Source of the DNA: Colwelliaceae bacterium
Lineage (GTDB): Bacteria > Pseudomonadota > Gammaproteobacteria > Enterobacterales > Alteromonadaceae
Length of the DNA: 40,388 nt
Direction of reading: 5' to 3'
NCBI GenBank assembly: GCA_023954655.1
Contig: JAGSHH010000006.1
Coordinates: 1-40,388, forward strand
Positions within the stretch are counted from its first letter, which is position 1, and every line of letters begins with the position of its first letter. The translations under genes and the position numbers were made by a program. Under the pieces are notes generated by a model. That model worked only from the letters and a program-made list of their open reading frames with translations. It did not search any database and was not told where the DNA came from. This document shows positions 17,584-29,175 of this stretch, in pieces.

Positions 17584-20130
17584 TTATAAAGTATTTTCAA
17601 ACAACTTATAAATTCTTCGATACTCATCTAACCAAGAACTTGGCTGAATAAAACCATGAGGTTCAACTGGGTAAATAGCCGTTTCAAAGTCTTGTTTTTC
17701 TAACTCGATTAACCGTTGTACTAATCGGACAGTATCTTCAAAAAAAACATTATCATCCACCATTGGTGCATTAATTAATAATGGTTTCTCAAGACCTTGA
17801 GCAAAATATATCGGTGAGCTACGCTCATAAGCAATAGCATCATCTTCAGGCGTATTTAGAATGTTAGCCGTATAGCCGTGATTATAATATGCCCAATCAG
17901 ACACTAATCTGATTGCTGCACCTGACTCAAATAAATCAGGTTCGGTAAACATTGACATTAAAGTTAAAAACCCGCCATATGATCCACCATAAGTACCAAC
18001 ACGTCTGCGGTCAACATTTGCATTGTCAATCAACCATTCAATGCCATCTCGCATGTCTTGCACTTCTGGTTTTCCCATGTGACGATAAATAGCTGTACGC
18101 CATTCACGACCGTAGCCCTTTGATGCACGATAGTCCATATCGATCACTACGTATCCTTGTTGCACTAGCATGCTATTAAACATAAATTCACGAAAGTAAT
18201 ATGACCAACCTAAATGTGAACTTTGTGCATAACCTGAACCATGAGTAAACATTACTGCTTTATTTTTCTCTTTCTTTTTATCGTAGGCTTTAGGTAAATA
18301 CACCCGAGAATAAACTGGCTCATCTTGATAAGAAGAAGGTACAGCAACTACCGTAGGAGCAGTCCAAGGCATTTCTAAAAATTCCTCAGACACCGTATGA
18401 GTTATACGAATGGCATCAGTGCTTTCTTTTAAGTTTTTAACATATAATTCTGGTGGCGTAGTTACCGTAGAATGTTGAATGAGTAACTTGCTTTCATCAG
18501 GACTTAACGCATAGTCATTCATTCCACCTAAATCAGTTAATGCTGACATTTCACCTGATTTGACATCAACTTGATAAATTTCATAAATACCAGGGTGCTT
18601 TTTATTCGCTTTAAAAATAAAACGATTATTATCTTCACTAAGCGTTACATTACTAACTTCAAATGAACCACTAGTCAGTTTTTTAGCTTTACCTTTTAAT
18701 GATTTAGTATAAAGGTGAGAATATCCCGACTCTTCAGATAAATAATATAGGTTATCGTTTATCCAACCAAATTCGTTAAAAGTATAATTAACCCAAGCGT
18801 CATCATGTAAACGATGTTGGCTAACCAATTGGTTTTCTAACAAATTAACCGATGCTAACCAACGATCTTTGTTATCCCAAGCTTCTAAAAACAAAGCAAC
18901 GTTTTTACCATCTTTGTGCCATTGAATAGCTTTTGAAGTTCTCATAACATGAATATTACGAGGAGATTTCTTGCTCTGGTATTCTTTACCTTCACGTTTA
19001 TAATTTTCAGTTTTTACACTTGCTAATACATCCTCATCAAAACCAGGCAATGATTCATAAGACAACGGGAATTTTTGCCCCGTTTTTAAATCAAGTAAGA
19101 ATAACTCTTGGCTATATTTACGATTATCTGCAACTCTACTCCTGACTTTTTCAGCATTTATATTCCCATCTTCAGTAATATAATTTGGCATAATATCACT
19201 ACTAGAGCGGCTTGATTTTTTATCAGTAAGACTAACAATCATCTTATCACCAGAAGGAGATAAACTTGCATTAACTACCTTTCTATCAGCACCAAAATAA
19301 AATTCACTTTTAGTTAAAGTCTTATTTTGTGCTTTAAGTTTTTCCTTTTTATCTTCTTTTAAAGAGTTATTTCTCTGCTTAAGTGCAATATATTTAATTA
19401 ATTTACTTTGCTCTTTTGCTAAATAAGAAGAAGACTTTTTCTTTGTATTCGGTTTTTCTAGCATTTTCAAACTAGCCAACTCAACAATTCTGTTATTACT
19501 TAAATCATGTTCAAAAAATTTATTTCCCACACGATAAGCAACATTGCCGTTGTTTAAAAACATCGCTGAACGCTCTATATCAGAGGTATAAGTTAATTGT
19601 TGAACATTTTTATCAGCAAGATTTTTTAGAAAAACATTACCTTCAAATATATAAATTTCATGTGTGCCTTTATTATTTTTTTGTGCATATTTATCAGCTG
19701 TAACATGTAATTCACTTAATTTAACTATTCCCCCGTTACCTTTCTCTAAAAGTGATTTTCTAACCAAATCACGTAATGGGTTACCTATTTGTTTTTGTTT
19801 ATAAAAAACTGTTTGGCTGTCATCTCCCCAATACCAGCTTTCAGGTGAACGTCCTATCCAATCAGGATCAGACATTATTTTTTCTAAGGTAATAACGTCA
19901 TGATTATCAACGGACTTTTCTATAATAGGCTTAACAACCTCAGCAACTTTTAATTTAGGTTCTTTTTTATCAAAAGTAGGCGTGGTATTCGGTTTGATTG
20001 GTTCTTTTTGTTCTACAACTGAAGGTTCGAATTCATTATCTAAAATGGCTTCAGCCGTTTGTTCACCTGTTGTTGTCACACAACCTAAAAGAGAAAAACT
20101 AATTGCAGCAGAAATAATTTTGATTTTCAT
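17584..20130 (-). CDS. S9 family (prolyl oligopeptidase-type) peptidase, predicted lipoprotein
   Basis: 848-aa ORF; lipobox SLLGC; catalytic GTYGGSYGGF; C-terminal Asp and His region (MVDDNV, PHGF). Confidence 0.88.
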   Translation of the reverse strand: MKIKIISAAISFSLLGCVTTTGEQTAEAILDNEFEPSVVEQKEPIKPNTTPTFDKKEPKLKVAEVVKPIIEKSVDNHDVITLEKIMSDPDWIGRSPESWYWGDDSQTVFYKQKQIGNPLRDLVRKSLLEKGNGGIVKLSELHVTADKYAQKNNKGTHEIYIFEGNVFLKNLADKNVQQLTYTSDIERSAMFLNNGNVAYRVGNKFFEHDLSNNRIVELASLKMLEKPNTKKKSSSYLAKEQSKLIKYIALKQRNNSLKEDKKEKLKAQNKTLTKSEFYFGADRKVVNASLSPSGDKMIVSLTDKKSSRSSSDIMPNYITEDGNINAEKVRSRVADNRKYSQELFLLDLKTGQKFPLSYESLPGFDEDVLASVKTENYKREGKEYQSKKSPRNIHVMRTSKAIQWHKDGKNVALFLEAWDNKDRWLASVNLLENQLVSQHRLHDDAWVNYTFNEFGWINDNLYYLSEESGYSHLYTKSLKGKAKKLTSGSFEVSNVTLSEDNNRFIFKANKKHPGIYEIYQVDVKSGEMSALTDLGGMNDYALSPDESKLLIQHSTVTTPPELYVKNLKESTDAIRITHTVSEEFLEMPWTAPTVVAVPSSYQDEPVYSRVYLPKAYDKKKEKNKAVMFTHGSGYAQSSHLGWSYYFREFMFNSMLVQQGYVVIDMDYRASKGYGREWRTAIYRHMGKPEVQDMRDGIEWLIDNANVDRRRVGTYGGSYGGFLTLMSMFTEPDLFESGAAIRLVSDWAYYNHGYTANILNTPEDDAIAYERSSPIYFAQGLEKPLLINAPMVDDNVFFEDTVRLVQRLIELEKQDFETAIYPVEPHGFIQPSSWLDEYRRIYKLFENTL

Positions 20131-20370
20131 AATAATTTAAAACTTATTGTTAGAGTAATTAATACAAACCGATAAAGTTGATTTTGCTACGGTCTGAAAA
20201 CTATTTTATAGCAGCCTATATTTTATCCGTCACTAAAAGCAAGTTTTTGCGTCTAAATAACAAAGTTTTACGTCAATTTGTTAATTGTTTATCATGCAAT
20301 AATTACTCTTTATAACTTAGCTGCAAAATATAAGATAATCGAATTATCTGCTATTCCATTAAAAAATTGC

Positions 20371-20383
20371 TATAATCGCGCGC
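20371..20383 (+). promoter_or_regulatory. Putative -10 element with GC-rich discriminator, TATAATCGCGCGC
   Basis: Perfect TATAAT ~87 bp upstream of the YgiQ-like CDS; same 13-mer at 24849. Confidence 0.5.
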
Positions 20384-20457
20384 CCGTTCATTCGTATGTG
20401 TGTATGAATAATTTAAGGATGGGGCTTAGAGGTCATTATCAAAAGAGTCAGTAAATT

Positions 20458-22788
20458 ATGTCGCAACTAACATCACAACATTCAAAACTTTTACCTGAAA
20501 AGTCTACTCAGCATTTGTTTGAATACCCTAAATACTGGGCCGAGTGTTATGGTTCTGCACCCTTTTTACCTATGTCTAGATCAGAAATGGACGAGCTAGG
20601 TTGGGATAGTTGCGATATTATTTTGGTAACAGGTGATGCATATGTTGACCATCCAAGCTTTGGTATGGCAATTATCGGTAGAATGCTTGAATCACAAGGA
20701 TTTCGTGTTGGAATAATAGCTCAGCCTGATTGGCATTCAAAAGACGCTTTTATGACATTAGGTAAACCCAATTTATTCTTTGGCGTTACCGCAGGTAACA
20801 TGGACTCAATGATCAACCGTTATACTGCAGAAAGAAGAATACGTCATGACGATGCTTACACACCAAACGATGAAGGCGGAAAGCGCCCTGATCGGGCAGT
20901 AACAGCATATACACAACGTTGTAAAGAAGCTTATAAAGGTGTCCCTATTATCATAGGTGGTATTGAAGCTAGCTTACGTCGAATTGCCCATTATGATTAT
21001 TGGTCAGATAAAGTTAGACAATCTGTATTATTTGATTCTAAAGCAGATTTACTCGTATTTGGTAATGCAGAACGTCCATTAGTAGAAATAGCGCATAGAA
21101 TTGCAAACGGTGAAGACGTCAAAAATATAACCAATGTTAGGGGGAGTGCGTTTTTAGCAAAGCAAGCTCTACCTGGCTGGCACGGAATAGATTCTCGCAA
21201 TATTGATAAACCGGGGAAAATAGATCCTATTCACAGCCCATATCAAGAAATAGACGAAAAAACTTGTAGTGAAGAAAAATCTAATCAAAATATTGATAAT
21301 AATAAAGACATTACACAACAGGCTCAAACCGTACAGATAATTGATTTTAAAGCTAAAGACCATCAAAACAAATCATGGGTTGATAAAAAGAAACCATGGT
21401 TAACCACTTATATTAACTTGCCAACTTTTGAACAAGTTAAAGATAATAAAGTTTTATATGCTCATGCCTCACGAATTTTTCATCAAGAAGTTAACCCTAC
21501 TTCTGCCAAGCCGTTAGTTCAAAAACATGGAAATAGAATTATTTGGTTAAATCCTCCTGCAACACCATTAACTGAATCAGAAATGGATGGTGTATTTGGT
21601 TTACCTTATCAACGCGTTCCGCACCCAAGTTATGGTAAAGCTAAAATTCCTGCTTACGACATGATAAAAACTTCTATTAATATTATGCGAGGTTGTTTTG
21701 GTGGTTGTACTTTCTGTTCTATAACAGAACATGAAGGCCGGATTATTCAAAGTAGAAGTGAAGACTCTATCATTAATGAAATAGAGGATATTAAATTAAA
21801 AGTTCCTGGTTTTACGGGCGTGATTTCAGATCTTGGTGGCCCAACTGCCAATATGTATCAACTTAACTGTAAAAGTGAAAAAGCAGAAGCTACCTGTAGA
21901 AAGCCTTCATGTGTATGGCCGACTATTTGTGGTCATTTAGATACGGATCATACGCCAACTATTAACCTTTATCGCCGAGCAAGAAAAGTTAAAGGTATAA
22001 AAAAAGTACTCATTGCTTCGGGTGTCCGCTACGACTTAGCGATTCAAGACCCTGAATATGTTAAAGAATTAGCCAGTCATCATGTAGGTGGTTATTTGAA
22101 AATAGCACCTGAACATACCGAAGACGGTCCGCTCAAAAAAATGATGAAGCCTGGAATGGGGAGCTATAACAAGTTTAAAGAAATGTTTGATCACTATTCT
22201 AAACAAGCTGGCAAAAAGCAATATTTGATCCCATATTTTATTTCTGCCCACCCAGGGACCACCGATATGGATATGGTAAACCTTGCTTTATGGCTAAAAG
22301 AAAATGACTTTAAACTCGACCAAGTTCAAAATTTTTACCCATCACCGTTAGCTAATGCAACTACGCTTTATCACACGGAGATTGACTCTTTAAGAAAAGT
22401 TAAAAAAGATAGCGAGTCGGTTCCAATTCCTAAAGGAACAATTCAACGTCGTTTGCATAAAGCAATCTTACGTTATCATGATCCTGCCAATTGGGCATTA
22501 ATAAGAGCAGCGTTAACAAAAATGGGGCTGGCAAGAAAGCTTATTGGCTCTAAACCTGAATGTTTGGTGCCTCATGAAACTCGTAATGAAAAAGAGCAGC
22601 AACATTATAAAAATAATGGTAAAGGCAAAAATAATGCATCAGGAAATAAAACATCTCCAGGGCAAAAGAAAAACTCTTCTAATAAATTTGGGAAAAAACC
22701 GAATACTAAAGGTAAACAAGGGTTAACTCGTTTTAGCGAAAACCAATTTGATGATAGAAAGCCGAATAAAAAACGTTTTAAAAAGTAA
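20458..22788 (+). CDS. ygiQ: YgiQ-family radical SAM protein
   Basis: 776-aa [22 protein letters not shown] cluster motif, conserved YgiQ N-terminus, Lys/Asn-rich tail. Confidence 0.9.
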   Translation: MSQLTSQHSKLLPEKSTQHLFEYPKYWAECYGSAPFLPMSRSEMDELGWDSCDIILVTGDAYVDHPSFGMAIIGRMLESQGFRVGIIAQPDWHSKDAFMTLGKPNLFFGVTAGNMDSMINRYTAERRIRHDDAYTPNDEGGKRPDRAVTAYTQRCKEAYKGVPIIIGGIEASLRRIAHYDYWSDKVRQSVLFDSKADLLVFGNAERPLVEIAHRIANGEDVKNITNVRGSAFLAKQALPGWHGIDSRNIDKPGKIDPIHSPYQEIDEKTCSEEKSNQNIDNNKDITQQAQTVQIIDFKAKDHQNKSWVDKKKPWLTTYINLPTFEQVKDNKVLYAHASRIFHQEVNPTSAKPLVQKHGNRIIWLNPPATPLTESEMDGVFGLPYQRVPHPSYGKAKIPAYDMIKTSINIMRGCFGGCTFCSITEHEGRIIQSRSEDSIINEIEDIKLKVPGFTGVISDLGGPTANMYQLNCKSEKAEATCRKPSCVWPTICGHLDTDHTPTINLYRRARKVKGIKKVLIASGVRYDLAIQDPEYVKELASHHVGGYLKIAPEHTEDGPLKKMMKPGMGSYNKFKEMFDHYSKQAGKKQYLIPYFISAHPGTTDMDMVNLALWLKENDFKLDQVQNFYPSPLANATTLYHTEIDSLRKVKKDSESVPIPKGTIQRRLHKAILRYHDPANWALIRAALTKMGLARKLIGSKPECLVPHETRNEKEQQHYKNNGKGKNNASGNKTSPGQKKNSSNKFGKKPNTKGKQGLTRFSENQFDDRKPNKKRFKK

Positions 22789-22810
22789 ACTATCAATTCG
22801 TTGTAATGAA

Positions 22811-22845
22811 TAAAAAAGGGATACAAATATTTGTATCCCTTTTGT
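22811..22845 (+). terminator. Intrinsic terminator (bidirectional) between ygiQ and amtB
   Basis: AAAAGGGATACAAATATTTGTATCCCTTTTGTTTTTT: perfect palindrome plus T tract. Confidence 0.88.
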
Positions 22846-22888
22846 TTTTTCTAATTCGAAAAGTTAATTCAACTAATCTCTTTGCATA

Positions 22889-24181
22889 TTACAAGTTATA
22901 ACCAGACTCATCATGCTCATTCAAATCTAATCCTGTAGTTTCTTGCTCTTCAGAAACTCTCAGTCCATTTGTCATAACAGCAACTAACTTAAATAATAAA
23001 TATGAAACTACCGCAGTATAAATTATCGTTGAGAATATCCCCGTTAACTGAACTGCTACTTGTTCTGCCATTGTAGTAATGCCCTCTGCAAAACCAAAAC
23101 CACTAAAAGCACCAAGCTCTGCTGATGAGAATACACCCGCTAATAATGTTCCTAAAATACCACCCACCCCATGAACTGGGAAAACATCCAAGGAATCATC
23201 AATTCTAAGTTTTTGTTTGATATAAACGGTAGCATAAAAACAAACAATACCAGCAGACAAACCTATAATAAGAGCGCCACCAGGGCCAACAAAACCAGAA
23301 GCTGGGGTAATTGTCCCTAAGCCTGCAACCATACCGGTTACCGCACCAAGCACACTCGCCTTACCAAATTTTTTCCACTCTATAGCCGCCCAAGTTAAAG
23401 CCCCCATTGAAGCAGAAATATGTGTTACTAACATTGCCATTGCAGCATCGCCATTAGCAGCTAAAGCTGAGCCACCGTTAAAACCAAACCAACCAACCCA
23501 TAACAGACCTGCACCCGTAACTGTCATGGTTAAATTATGTGGCATCATAGGAGTTTTAGGAAAGCCTCTACGAGGTCCTAATACAACGGCAGCAACAAGC
23601 GCAGCAACACCAGCTGTAATATGAACAACAGTACCACCTGCATAGTCATACAAACCCATTTGGCTTAACCAACCGCCACCCCAAACCCAATGGGTAATAG
23701 GTGAATATACCGCTAATAACCATAATGCTGAAAACAACAAAACAGCTGAAAACTTCATACGCTCAGCAAATGCACCAATAATTAATGCAGGGGTGATCAC
23801 GGCAAATGTCATTTGAAAAAGCATAAATAAGCTTTCAGGTATATCACCAGACAGGGTATCTTTTGTAACACCAATCATTAACACTTTACTAAAGTCACCT
23901 ATCCAAGCATTACCTTCACCGAACGCTAAGCTGTAACCGACAACTAACCATAGTACCGATGAAATACTCGCAATAGCGAAACATTGCATTAAGATAGATA
24001 GAATATTTTTACGACGAACTAAACCACCATAAAAAAGCGCTAAACCTGGTAAAGTCATTAATAAAACTAACGCGGTTGAAGTCAGTATCCACGCTGTATT
24101 AGCACCATTTAAACCTGTATCATCTGCAAAACTTGAAAATGACATTAAAGATAGAAATGATAATATAATAATTTTTAACAT
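22889..24181 (-). CDS. amtB: Ammonium transporter
   Basis: 430-aa ORF; Amt signatures (DYAGGTVVHITAGVAALVAA); directly downstream of P-II. Confidence 0.95.
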   Translation of the reverse strand: MLKIIILSFLSLMSFSSFADDTGLNGANTAWILTSTALVLLMTLPGLALFYGGLVRRKNILSILMQCFAIASISSVLWLVVGYSLAFGEGNAWIGDFSKVLMIGVTKDTLSGDIPESLFMLFQMTFAVITPALIIGAFAERMKFSAVLLFSALWLLAVYSPITHWVWGGGWLSQMGLYDYAGGTVVHITAGVAALVAAVVLGPRRGFPKTPMMPHNLTMTVTGAGLLWVGWFGFNGGSALAANGDAAMAMLVTHISASMGALTWAAIEWKKFGKASVLGAVTGMVAGLGTITPASGFVGPGGALIIGLSAGIVCFYATVYIKQKLRIDDSLDVFPVHGVGGILGTLLAGVFSSAELGAFSGFGFAEGITTMAEQVAVQLTGIFSTIIYTAVVSYLLFKLVAVMTNGLRVSEEQETTGLDLNEHDESGYNL

Positions 24182-24201
24182 AAATTTTCCAATACGATTA
24201 A

Positions 24202-24573
<372 letters not shown>

Positions 24574-24631
24574 TTATTATTTGAGTATTTATAAGCACGA
24601 TTTAAGCCCAAATTTATTTTAGCTATTAATC

Positions 24632-24647
24632 AGCAAGTTAAGTGCAA
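24632..24647 (-). promoter_or_regulatory. Candidate sigma54 (-24/-12) promoter of glnK-amtB
   Basis: Minus strand TTGCACTTAACTTGCT versus TGGCACrnnnnTTGCw: one mismatch in the -24 GG, spacing conserved. Confidence 0.5.
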
Positions 24648-24671
24648 ACTCTTTTGTAAATACACAAGAAA

Positions 24672-24688
24672 AGCACCATAAGGGTGCA
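24672..24688. promoter_or_regulatory. Candidate NtrC-binding site upstream of glnK
   Basis: AGCACC-ATAAG-GGTGCA, near-perfect to TGCACC-N5-GGTGCA. Confidence 0.55.
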
Positions 24689-24848
24689 AAACTAAAAACA
24701 ATAAAGTCCAATTTAGTGCGAAATATCACAAATGCGCAGCTTTGGTGAAAAGTGTTGGTTAAATTGTGACTTAGAATTAACGCTTAGAATGTTTTACTAA
24801 AACCTTTCAAAATACTTTATATCTAATGACTTAATTAATTGCCCTCTG

Positions 24849-24861
24849 TATAATCGCGCGC
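24849..24861 (+). promoter_or_regulatory. Putative -10 element with GC-rich discriminator, TATAATCGCGCGC
   Basis: Perfect TATAAT ~39 bp upstream of the ABC-F CDS. Confidence 0.5.
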
Positions 24862-24887
24862 ACAAAAGTTCGATAGGTAGATTTAAC

Positions 24888-26495
24888 ATGCTCAGCGCAA
24901 ACAACATTACGCAACAGTTCGGTGCAAAACCTTTATTTGAAAACATTTCACAAAAATTTGGTGGTGGAAATCGCTACGGTTTAATCGGTGCAAACGGCTG
25001 TGGTAAATCAACCTTGATGAAAATCTTAGGTAATGATTTAGAGCAAACTAGCGGAAATGTAAGTTTAGATCCTAATGAACGTATTGGTAAACTACGTCAA
25101 GATCAATTTGGCTTTGAAGAATATTCAGTTGTAGATACAGTGATCATGGGCCATACAGAACTTTGGGCTGTAAAAGAAGAGCGTGACCGTATTTATGCAT
25201 TGCCAGAAATGAGCGAAGAAGATGGCATGCGTGCTGGTGATTTAGAGTCTGAATACGCAGAAATGGACGGTTATAGTGCAGAAAGTCGCGCTGGTGAGCT
25301 ATTAATGGGTGTTGGTATTCCAGTAGAACAACATTTCGGCTTAATGAGTGAAGTTGCTCCAGGGTGGAAATTGCGTGTTCTTCTTGCCCAGGCTCTTTTT
25401 TCAGATCCTGATATTTTATTACTTGATGAACCCACCAACAACTTAGATATACATACTATTCAATGGCTAGAAGAAACGCTAAATGAACGTGATTCAACCA
25501 TGATTATTATCTCGCATGATCGTCATTTCTTAAATAGTGTTTGTACTCACATGGCTGATTTAGACTATGGAGAATTACGTGTATTTCCTGGTAATTATGA
25601 TGAATACATGCTGGCGGCAACTCAAGCTCGTGCACAATTAATTTCTGACAACGCAAAGAAAAAAGCACAAATAGGTGAATTACAAGCATTCGTTGCCAGA
25701 TTCTCTGCAAACGCTTCTAAAGCTAAACAAGCAACATCACGGGCAAAACAAATAGACAAAATCCAATTAGCTGAAGTAAAAGCTTCTAGTCGAGTGAACC
25801 CTTTTATTCGTTTCGATCAAGAAAAGAAGTTATTTCGAAATGCATTAGTTATCGAACAAATGAATAAAAGTTTTGACGTATCAGATACTGAAAAAAACCA
25901 TGTCTTAAAAAATATTGATTTAATGATTGAAGTTGGAGAGCGTGTTGCTGTTATCGGTGAAAATGGTATTGGTAAAACGACATTTTTACGTACATTAATG
26001 AATGAAGTTAATTACGCACCAACATCAGGTGAATTTACTTGGTCAGAAAATATGAACATTGGTTATTACGCACAAGATCATGCACATGAATTTGAAAATG
26101 ATATGACTTTATTTGAATGGATGAGCCAATGGCGCCAACCGACAGATGATGAACAAGCGGTAAGAGGCTATTTAGGTCGATTATTATTTTCAGCTGACGA
26201 TATTAAAAAATCGGTAAAAGTACTTTCCGGTGGAGAACAAGGCAGAATGTTATTTGGAAAAATAATGATGCAACGTCCTAATATATTAATTATGGACGAG
26301 CCTACTAACCATATGGATATGGAGTCTATCGAGTCATTAAATATGGCGATGGAAAAGTTTGAAGGCACTATCATTTTTGTCAGCCATGATCGTGAATTTG
26401 TATCAAGTATTGCCACACGTGTTATCGAATTAAAAAATAATAGTTATATAGATTTTGCTGGTACATATGATGAGTATTTAGCAAGCCAAGAATAG
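24888..26495 (+). CDS. ybiT: ABC-F family ATPase, YbiT-like
   Basis: 535-aa ORF; two ABC domains ([20 protein letters not shown]), [11 protein letters not shown], no transmembrane domain. Confidence 0.9.
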   Translation: MLSANNITQQFGAKPLFENISQKFGGGNRYGLIGANGCGKSTLMKILGNDLEQTSGNVSLDPNERIGKLRQDQFGFEEYSVVDTVIMGHTELWAVKEERDRIYALPEMSEEDGMRAGDLESEYAEMDGYSAESRAGELLMGVGIPVEQHFGLMSEVAPGWKLRVLLAQALFSDPDILLLDEPTNNLDIHTIQWLEETLNERDSTMIIISHDRHFLNSVCTHMADLDYGELRVFPGNYDEYMLAATQARAQLISDNAKKKAQIGELQAFVARFSANASKAKQATSRAKQIDKIQLAEVKASSRVNPFIRFDQEKKLFRNALVIEQMNKSFDVSDTEKNHVLKNIDLMIEVGERVAVIGENGIGKTTFLRTLMNEVNYAPTSGEFTWSENMNIGYYAQDHAHEFENDMTLFEWMSQWRQPTDDEQAVRGYLGRLLFSADDIKKSVKVLSGGEQGRMLFGKIMMQRPNILIMDEPTNHMDMESIESLNMAMEKFEGTIIFVSHDREFVSSIATRVIELKNNSYIDFAGTYDEYLASQE

Positions 26496-26572
26496 TCATA
26501 TTTGCACTTTTATTTTATCCATTATTACTTTAAAAGAGTTTAATGCATTTTTATATTATTTAAGGAAGTCCT

Positions 26573-27412
26573 TTGCTTAGTTATCGCCATGCGTTTCATG
26601 CAGGAAATTTTGCTGATGTTTTAAAGCACTCTGTACTGACTTTAGTACTTGAATATATGACGCGTAAAGAAAAGGGCTTTTATTATATTGATAGCCACTC
26701 TGGAGCTGGAATGTATTCATTAGAAGATGAATATGCTCAAAAAACAGGTGAATATAAAGATGGTATTGCTAAATTAATTGATTTACAAAATATTCCTGAT
26801 GAATTATCTCCTTATATAGAACTAATTAAATCATTAAATTCTGAGAAAGAGCTTAATATTTACCCAGGCTCTCCTGCTATAGCAAAATATTTTGATCGTC
26901 GCCAAGATAGCGCTCATTTGTTTGAGTTACATCCAACAGATATTCAGCACTTAAGTGAGTTTTGCCATCGTTGGAATAAGTCACATGTTAGTCAATCAGA
27001 TGGTTACCAGGGGGTTCTGGGGTTATTACCTCCGCCTAATCGTCGGGGTGTTGTATTAATAGATCCTCCTTATGAACTAAAAGAAGATTATAAAAAAGCT
27101 GTAAATACGATTATTAAAGCCTATAAAAAGTTTGCAACCGGTACTTATATTCTTTGGTATCCCGTTGTTAAACGAGAGTTAGTCGAAAAAATGCAAAAGC
27201 AATTTATTGATAGCGATGTTAAAAATTTATTACAGGTGGAGTATTGTCAAGAAGCTGATACTGAAGAATATGGCATGACGGGAACTGGCCTATTTATTGT
27301 CAATCCTCCTTGGCAATTACAAAGTCAATTACACAAAAATTTACCTTATATAAAAGAGCAATTAGGCAATAATCAAAGTCATTATTTAATATCTCAACTT
27401 ATTGATGAATAG
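26573..27412 (+). CDS. rlmJ: 23S rRNA (adenine(2030)-N(6))-methyltransferase RlmJ
   Basis: 279-aa ORF; MLSYRHAFHAGNFADVLKH N-terminus, IDPPYE motif; TTG start with AAGGAAG upstream. Confidence 0.92.
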   Translation: MLSYRHAFHAGNFADVLKHSVLTLVLEYMTRKEKGFYYIDSHSGAGMYSLEDEYAQKTGEYKDGIAKLIDLQNIPDELSPYIELIKSLNSEKELNIYPGSPAIAKYFDRRQDSAHLFELHPTDIQHLSEFCHRWNKSHVSQSDGYQGVLGLLPPPNRRGVVLIDPPYELKEDYKKAVNTIIKAYKKFATGTYILWYPVVKRELVEKMQKQFIDSDVKNLLQVEYCQEADTEEYGMTGTGLFIVNPPWQLQSQLHKNLPYIKEQLGNNQSHYLISQLIDE

Positions 27413-28276
27413 CTAATGAAGATTTATCCAAAATGATTTTTCGTCCAGAGGGGTTAACGCAGGTAAAAAAGGGTTATCTAGTTTTAATACCTTTTTATTC
27501 TTCCATTTAGACAAAGGAAACAAAGAAGAAGTTAATGCATTGTTTTTCATGAAAGTAATGAAACTTCCATCTTTAATAGACCTTCTTAAACCAAATGCAA
27601 GCTGGTCAGCTAACTGCTCATTTTCTTTATTTACGAAGAAATATAAAGGAAATTTGTAATGAAGAATCACTTTATCAAACATGATTAAATCAGGATATTT
27701 TTCTTGAGCAACCTTCAACTCATTATACCCCTCATAAATTGCTCGTGGAAAATAATCACATCGACCTTTATTTAACATTTTGAACATTAAATCAAATCTA
27801 GCTACTCGTATTACACTAAATTTATTAGCTTCAAGAATGTCTGTATCTCCCCAATCAGCACCTTGACAAGCAACTAGGTTTTGAAGTTCTTCTTTCGTTA
27901 TATTTTGAAATTTTGAAAATTTATTTTTATGAATAATAAATATTCGATTACCCAACAACCCTTGCAGTAATGGAATTTTAACGGGTAATAATTCTTTCTC
28001 TAATTCAATACTTGTACCCGCCCACGATAAATCAATTAAACCTTCACGAATAAAGTGTAGTGTTATTTCATGAGTAATATTTTTTTCTTTTAGAATGAGT
28101 AAATCTACAGGTTCAAATTCAGGTTGAGATTTATTAATGACGAAGCGTAAAAGATCAACAAAGTATTGATGTGTGGCATCCTCCACATACGGAGAATCTA
28201 GGATAGTAATAGATTTCGCCTGTAAACTGGTTGAAAAAAGAAAACATAAAAAAATAAACGAGCGAACTTTTATCAA
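27413..28276 (-). CDS. Periplasmic solute-binding-like protein
   Basis: 287-aa ORF; signal peptide and SBP-like fold features (DLSWAGTSIELEKELLPVKIPL, FVNKENEQLADQLAFGLRR). Confidence 0.6.
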   Translation of the reverse strand: MIKVRSFIFLCFLFSTSLQAKSITILDSPYVEDATHQYFVDLLRFVINKSQPEFEPVDLLILKEKNITHEITLHFIREGLIDLSWAGTSIELEKELLPVKIPLLQGLLGNRIFIIHKNKFSKFQNITKEELQNLVACQGADWGDTDILEANKFSVIRVARFDLMFKMLNKGRCDYFPRAIYEGYNELKVAQEKYPDLIMFDKVILHYKFPLYFFVNKENEQLADQLAFGLRRSIKDGSFITFMKNNALTSSLFPLSKWKNKKVLKLDNPFLPALTPLDEKSFWINLH

Positions 28277-28371
28277 TTACTTTAATTCCAAAGTTAACAT
28301 TAACCTCATGAACAAACTTAGTATAGAATCAGCCGATATACACTTTTAGCTCATAATGATTTACGGTTAGT

Positions 28372-28779
28372 TTATTCTCTAAAAGCCAAGTGTTGGGAGA
28401 TATTATCGGTAATTTCTATCCATTCAACTTTTGATTGAGTAAATATATGCGCATCAGGCTTGGCATCTACTTTAGTATCAAAAGCAGCCAAAGCTATTTC
28501 AATGGTAGAAGCTTTTCGATTATATTTTGATTCAAAAATAAGACTTGAACCACAATTTTGGCAAAACTTTCTCACCGTCTTATTTTCTGCCTGAAATGAC
28601 TTTAGTAATTCTTTTCCACGTAACCAATGTAAATCAGACACTTTTACTTCAACAAAAGTAGAAAATGCAGCACCATGAAATTTTTGGCACATTTTACAAT
28701 GGCAATGTGCAATAGAAGGTAATAAATTATCTACAGAAAACGATATTTTTCCACATAAACAGCTACCTGTATTTTTCAT
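28372..28779 (-). CDS. GFA (glutathione-dependent formaldehyde-activating enzyme-like) family protein
   Basis: 135-aa ORF; CLCGKISF, HCHCKMCQKFHGAAFSTF, FCQNCGSSL zinc-binding motifs. Confidence 0.85.
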   Translation of the reverse strand: MKNTGSCLCGKISFSVDNLLPSIAHCHCKMCQKFHGAAFSTFVEVKVSDLHWLRGKELLKSFQAENKTVRKFCQNCGSSLIFESKYNRKASTIEIALAAFDTKVDAKPDAHIFTQSKVEWIEITDNISQHLAFRE

Positions 28780-28785
28780 ATACGC

Positions 28786-29079
28786 TTAGCCGGTTTGTTG
28801 GTCATTATATAAATCTATTTCATTTTCTTGGCTAATTTCTACCACAGAGACAGCCACTTCCATACCGTCTACCATCCATTTTTTTGTGTAGCTGTTATAT
28901 AAAACTCTAGCAATTAACGTTTTTAATGAATCATCACTGTAACTTACTATCATATTACAAATGTGGTTATGGACTTCTTGGTAATCAGGAATTGCGACAT
29001 GAACAGGTTCAATTTTTTTACCTGTTAAGCTTCGTTTTGTATACCAATCTTTGGGAATTATTTTAAACATCCTTGCCAT
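28786..29079 (-). CDS. Hypothetical protein (97 aa)
   Basis: ORF with no overlap with a better ORF, 6 bp upstream of the GFA gene. Confidence 0.5.
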   Translation of the reverse strand: MARMFKIIPKDWYTKRSLTGKKIEPVHVAIPDYQEVHNHICNMIVSYSDDSLKTLIARVLYNSYTKKWMVDGMEVAVSVVEISQENEIDLYNDQQTG

Positions 29080-29175
29080 GAAACATCCTTATTAAAACAA
29101 TACAACATCCTTTATCATTATAAATAATAGATGAAGATTTTAAAAATCACATTATTATTTATATAATTTTTATTA

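Noticed and set aside
20997-22826. Five short ORFs within or overlapping ygiQ
   Set aside because: Out-of-frame or antisense to a strong CDS; composition reflects the AT-rich, Lys/Asn-rich host gene.
25507-26416. Short minus-strand ORFs in the ABC-F gene
   Set aside because: Antisense shadows of a conserved CDS.
26573-26575. TTG start of rlmJ as an anomaly
   Set aside because: Good ribosome site and the conserved MLSYRH N-terminus support it; alternative starts are common enough.
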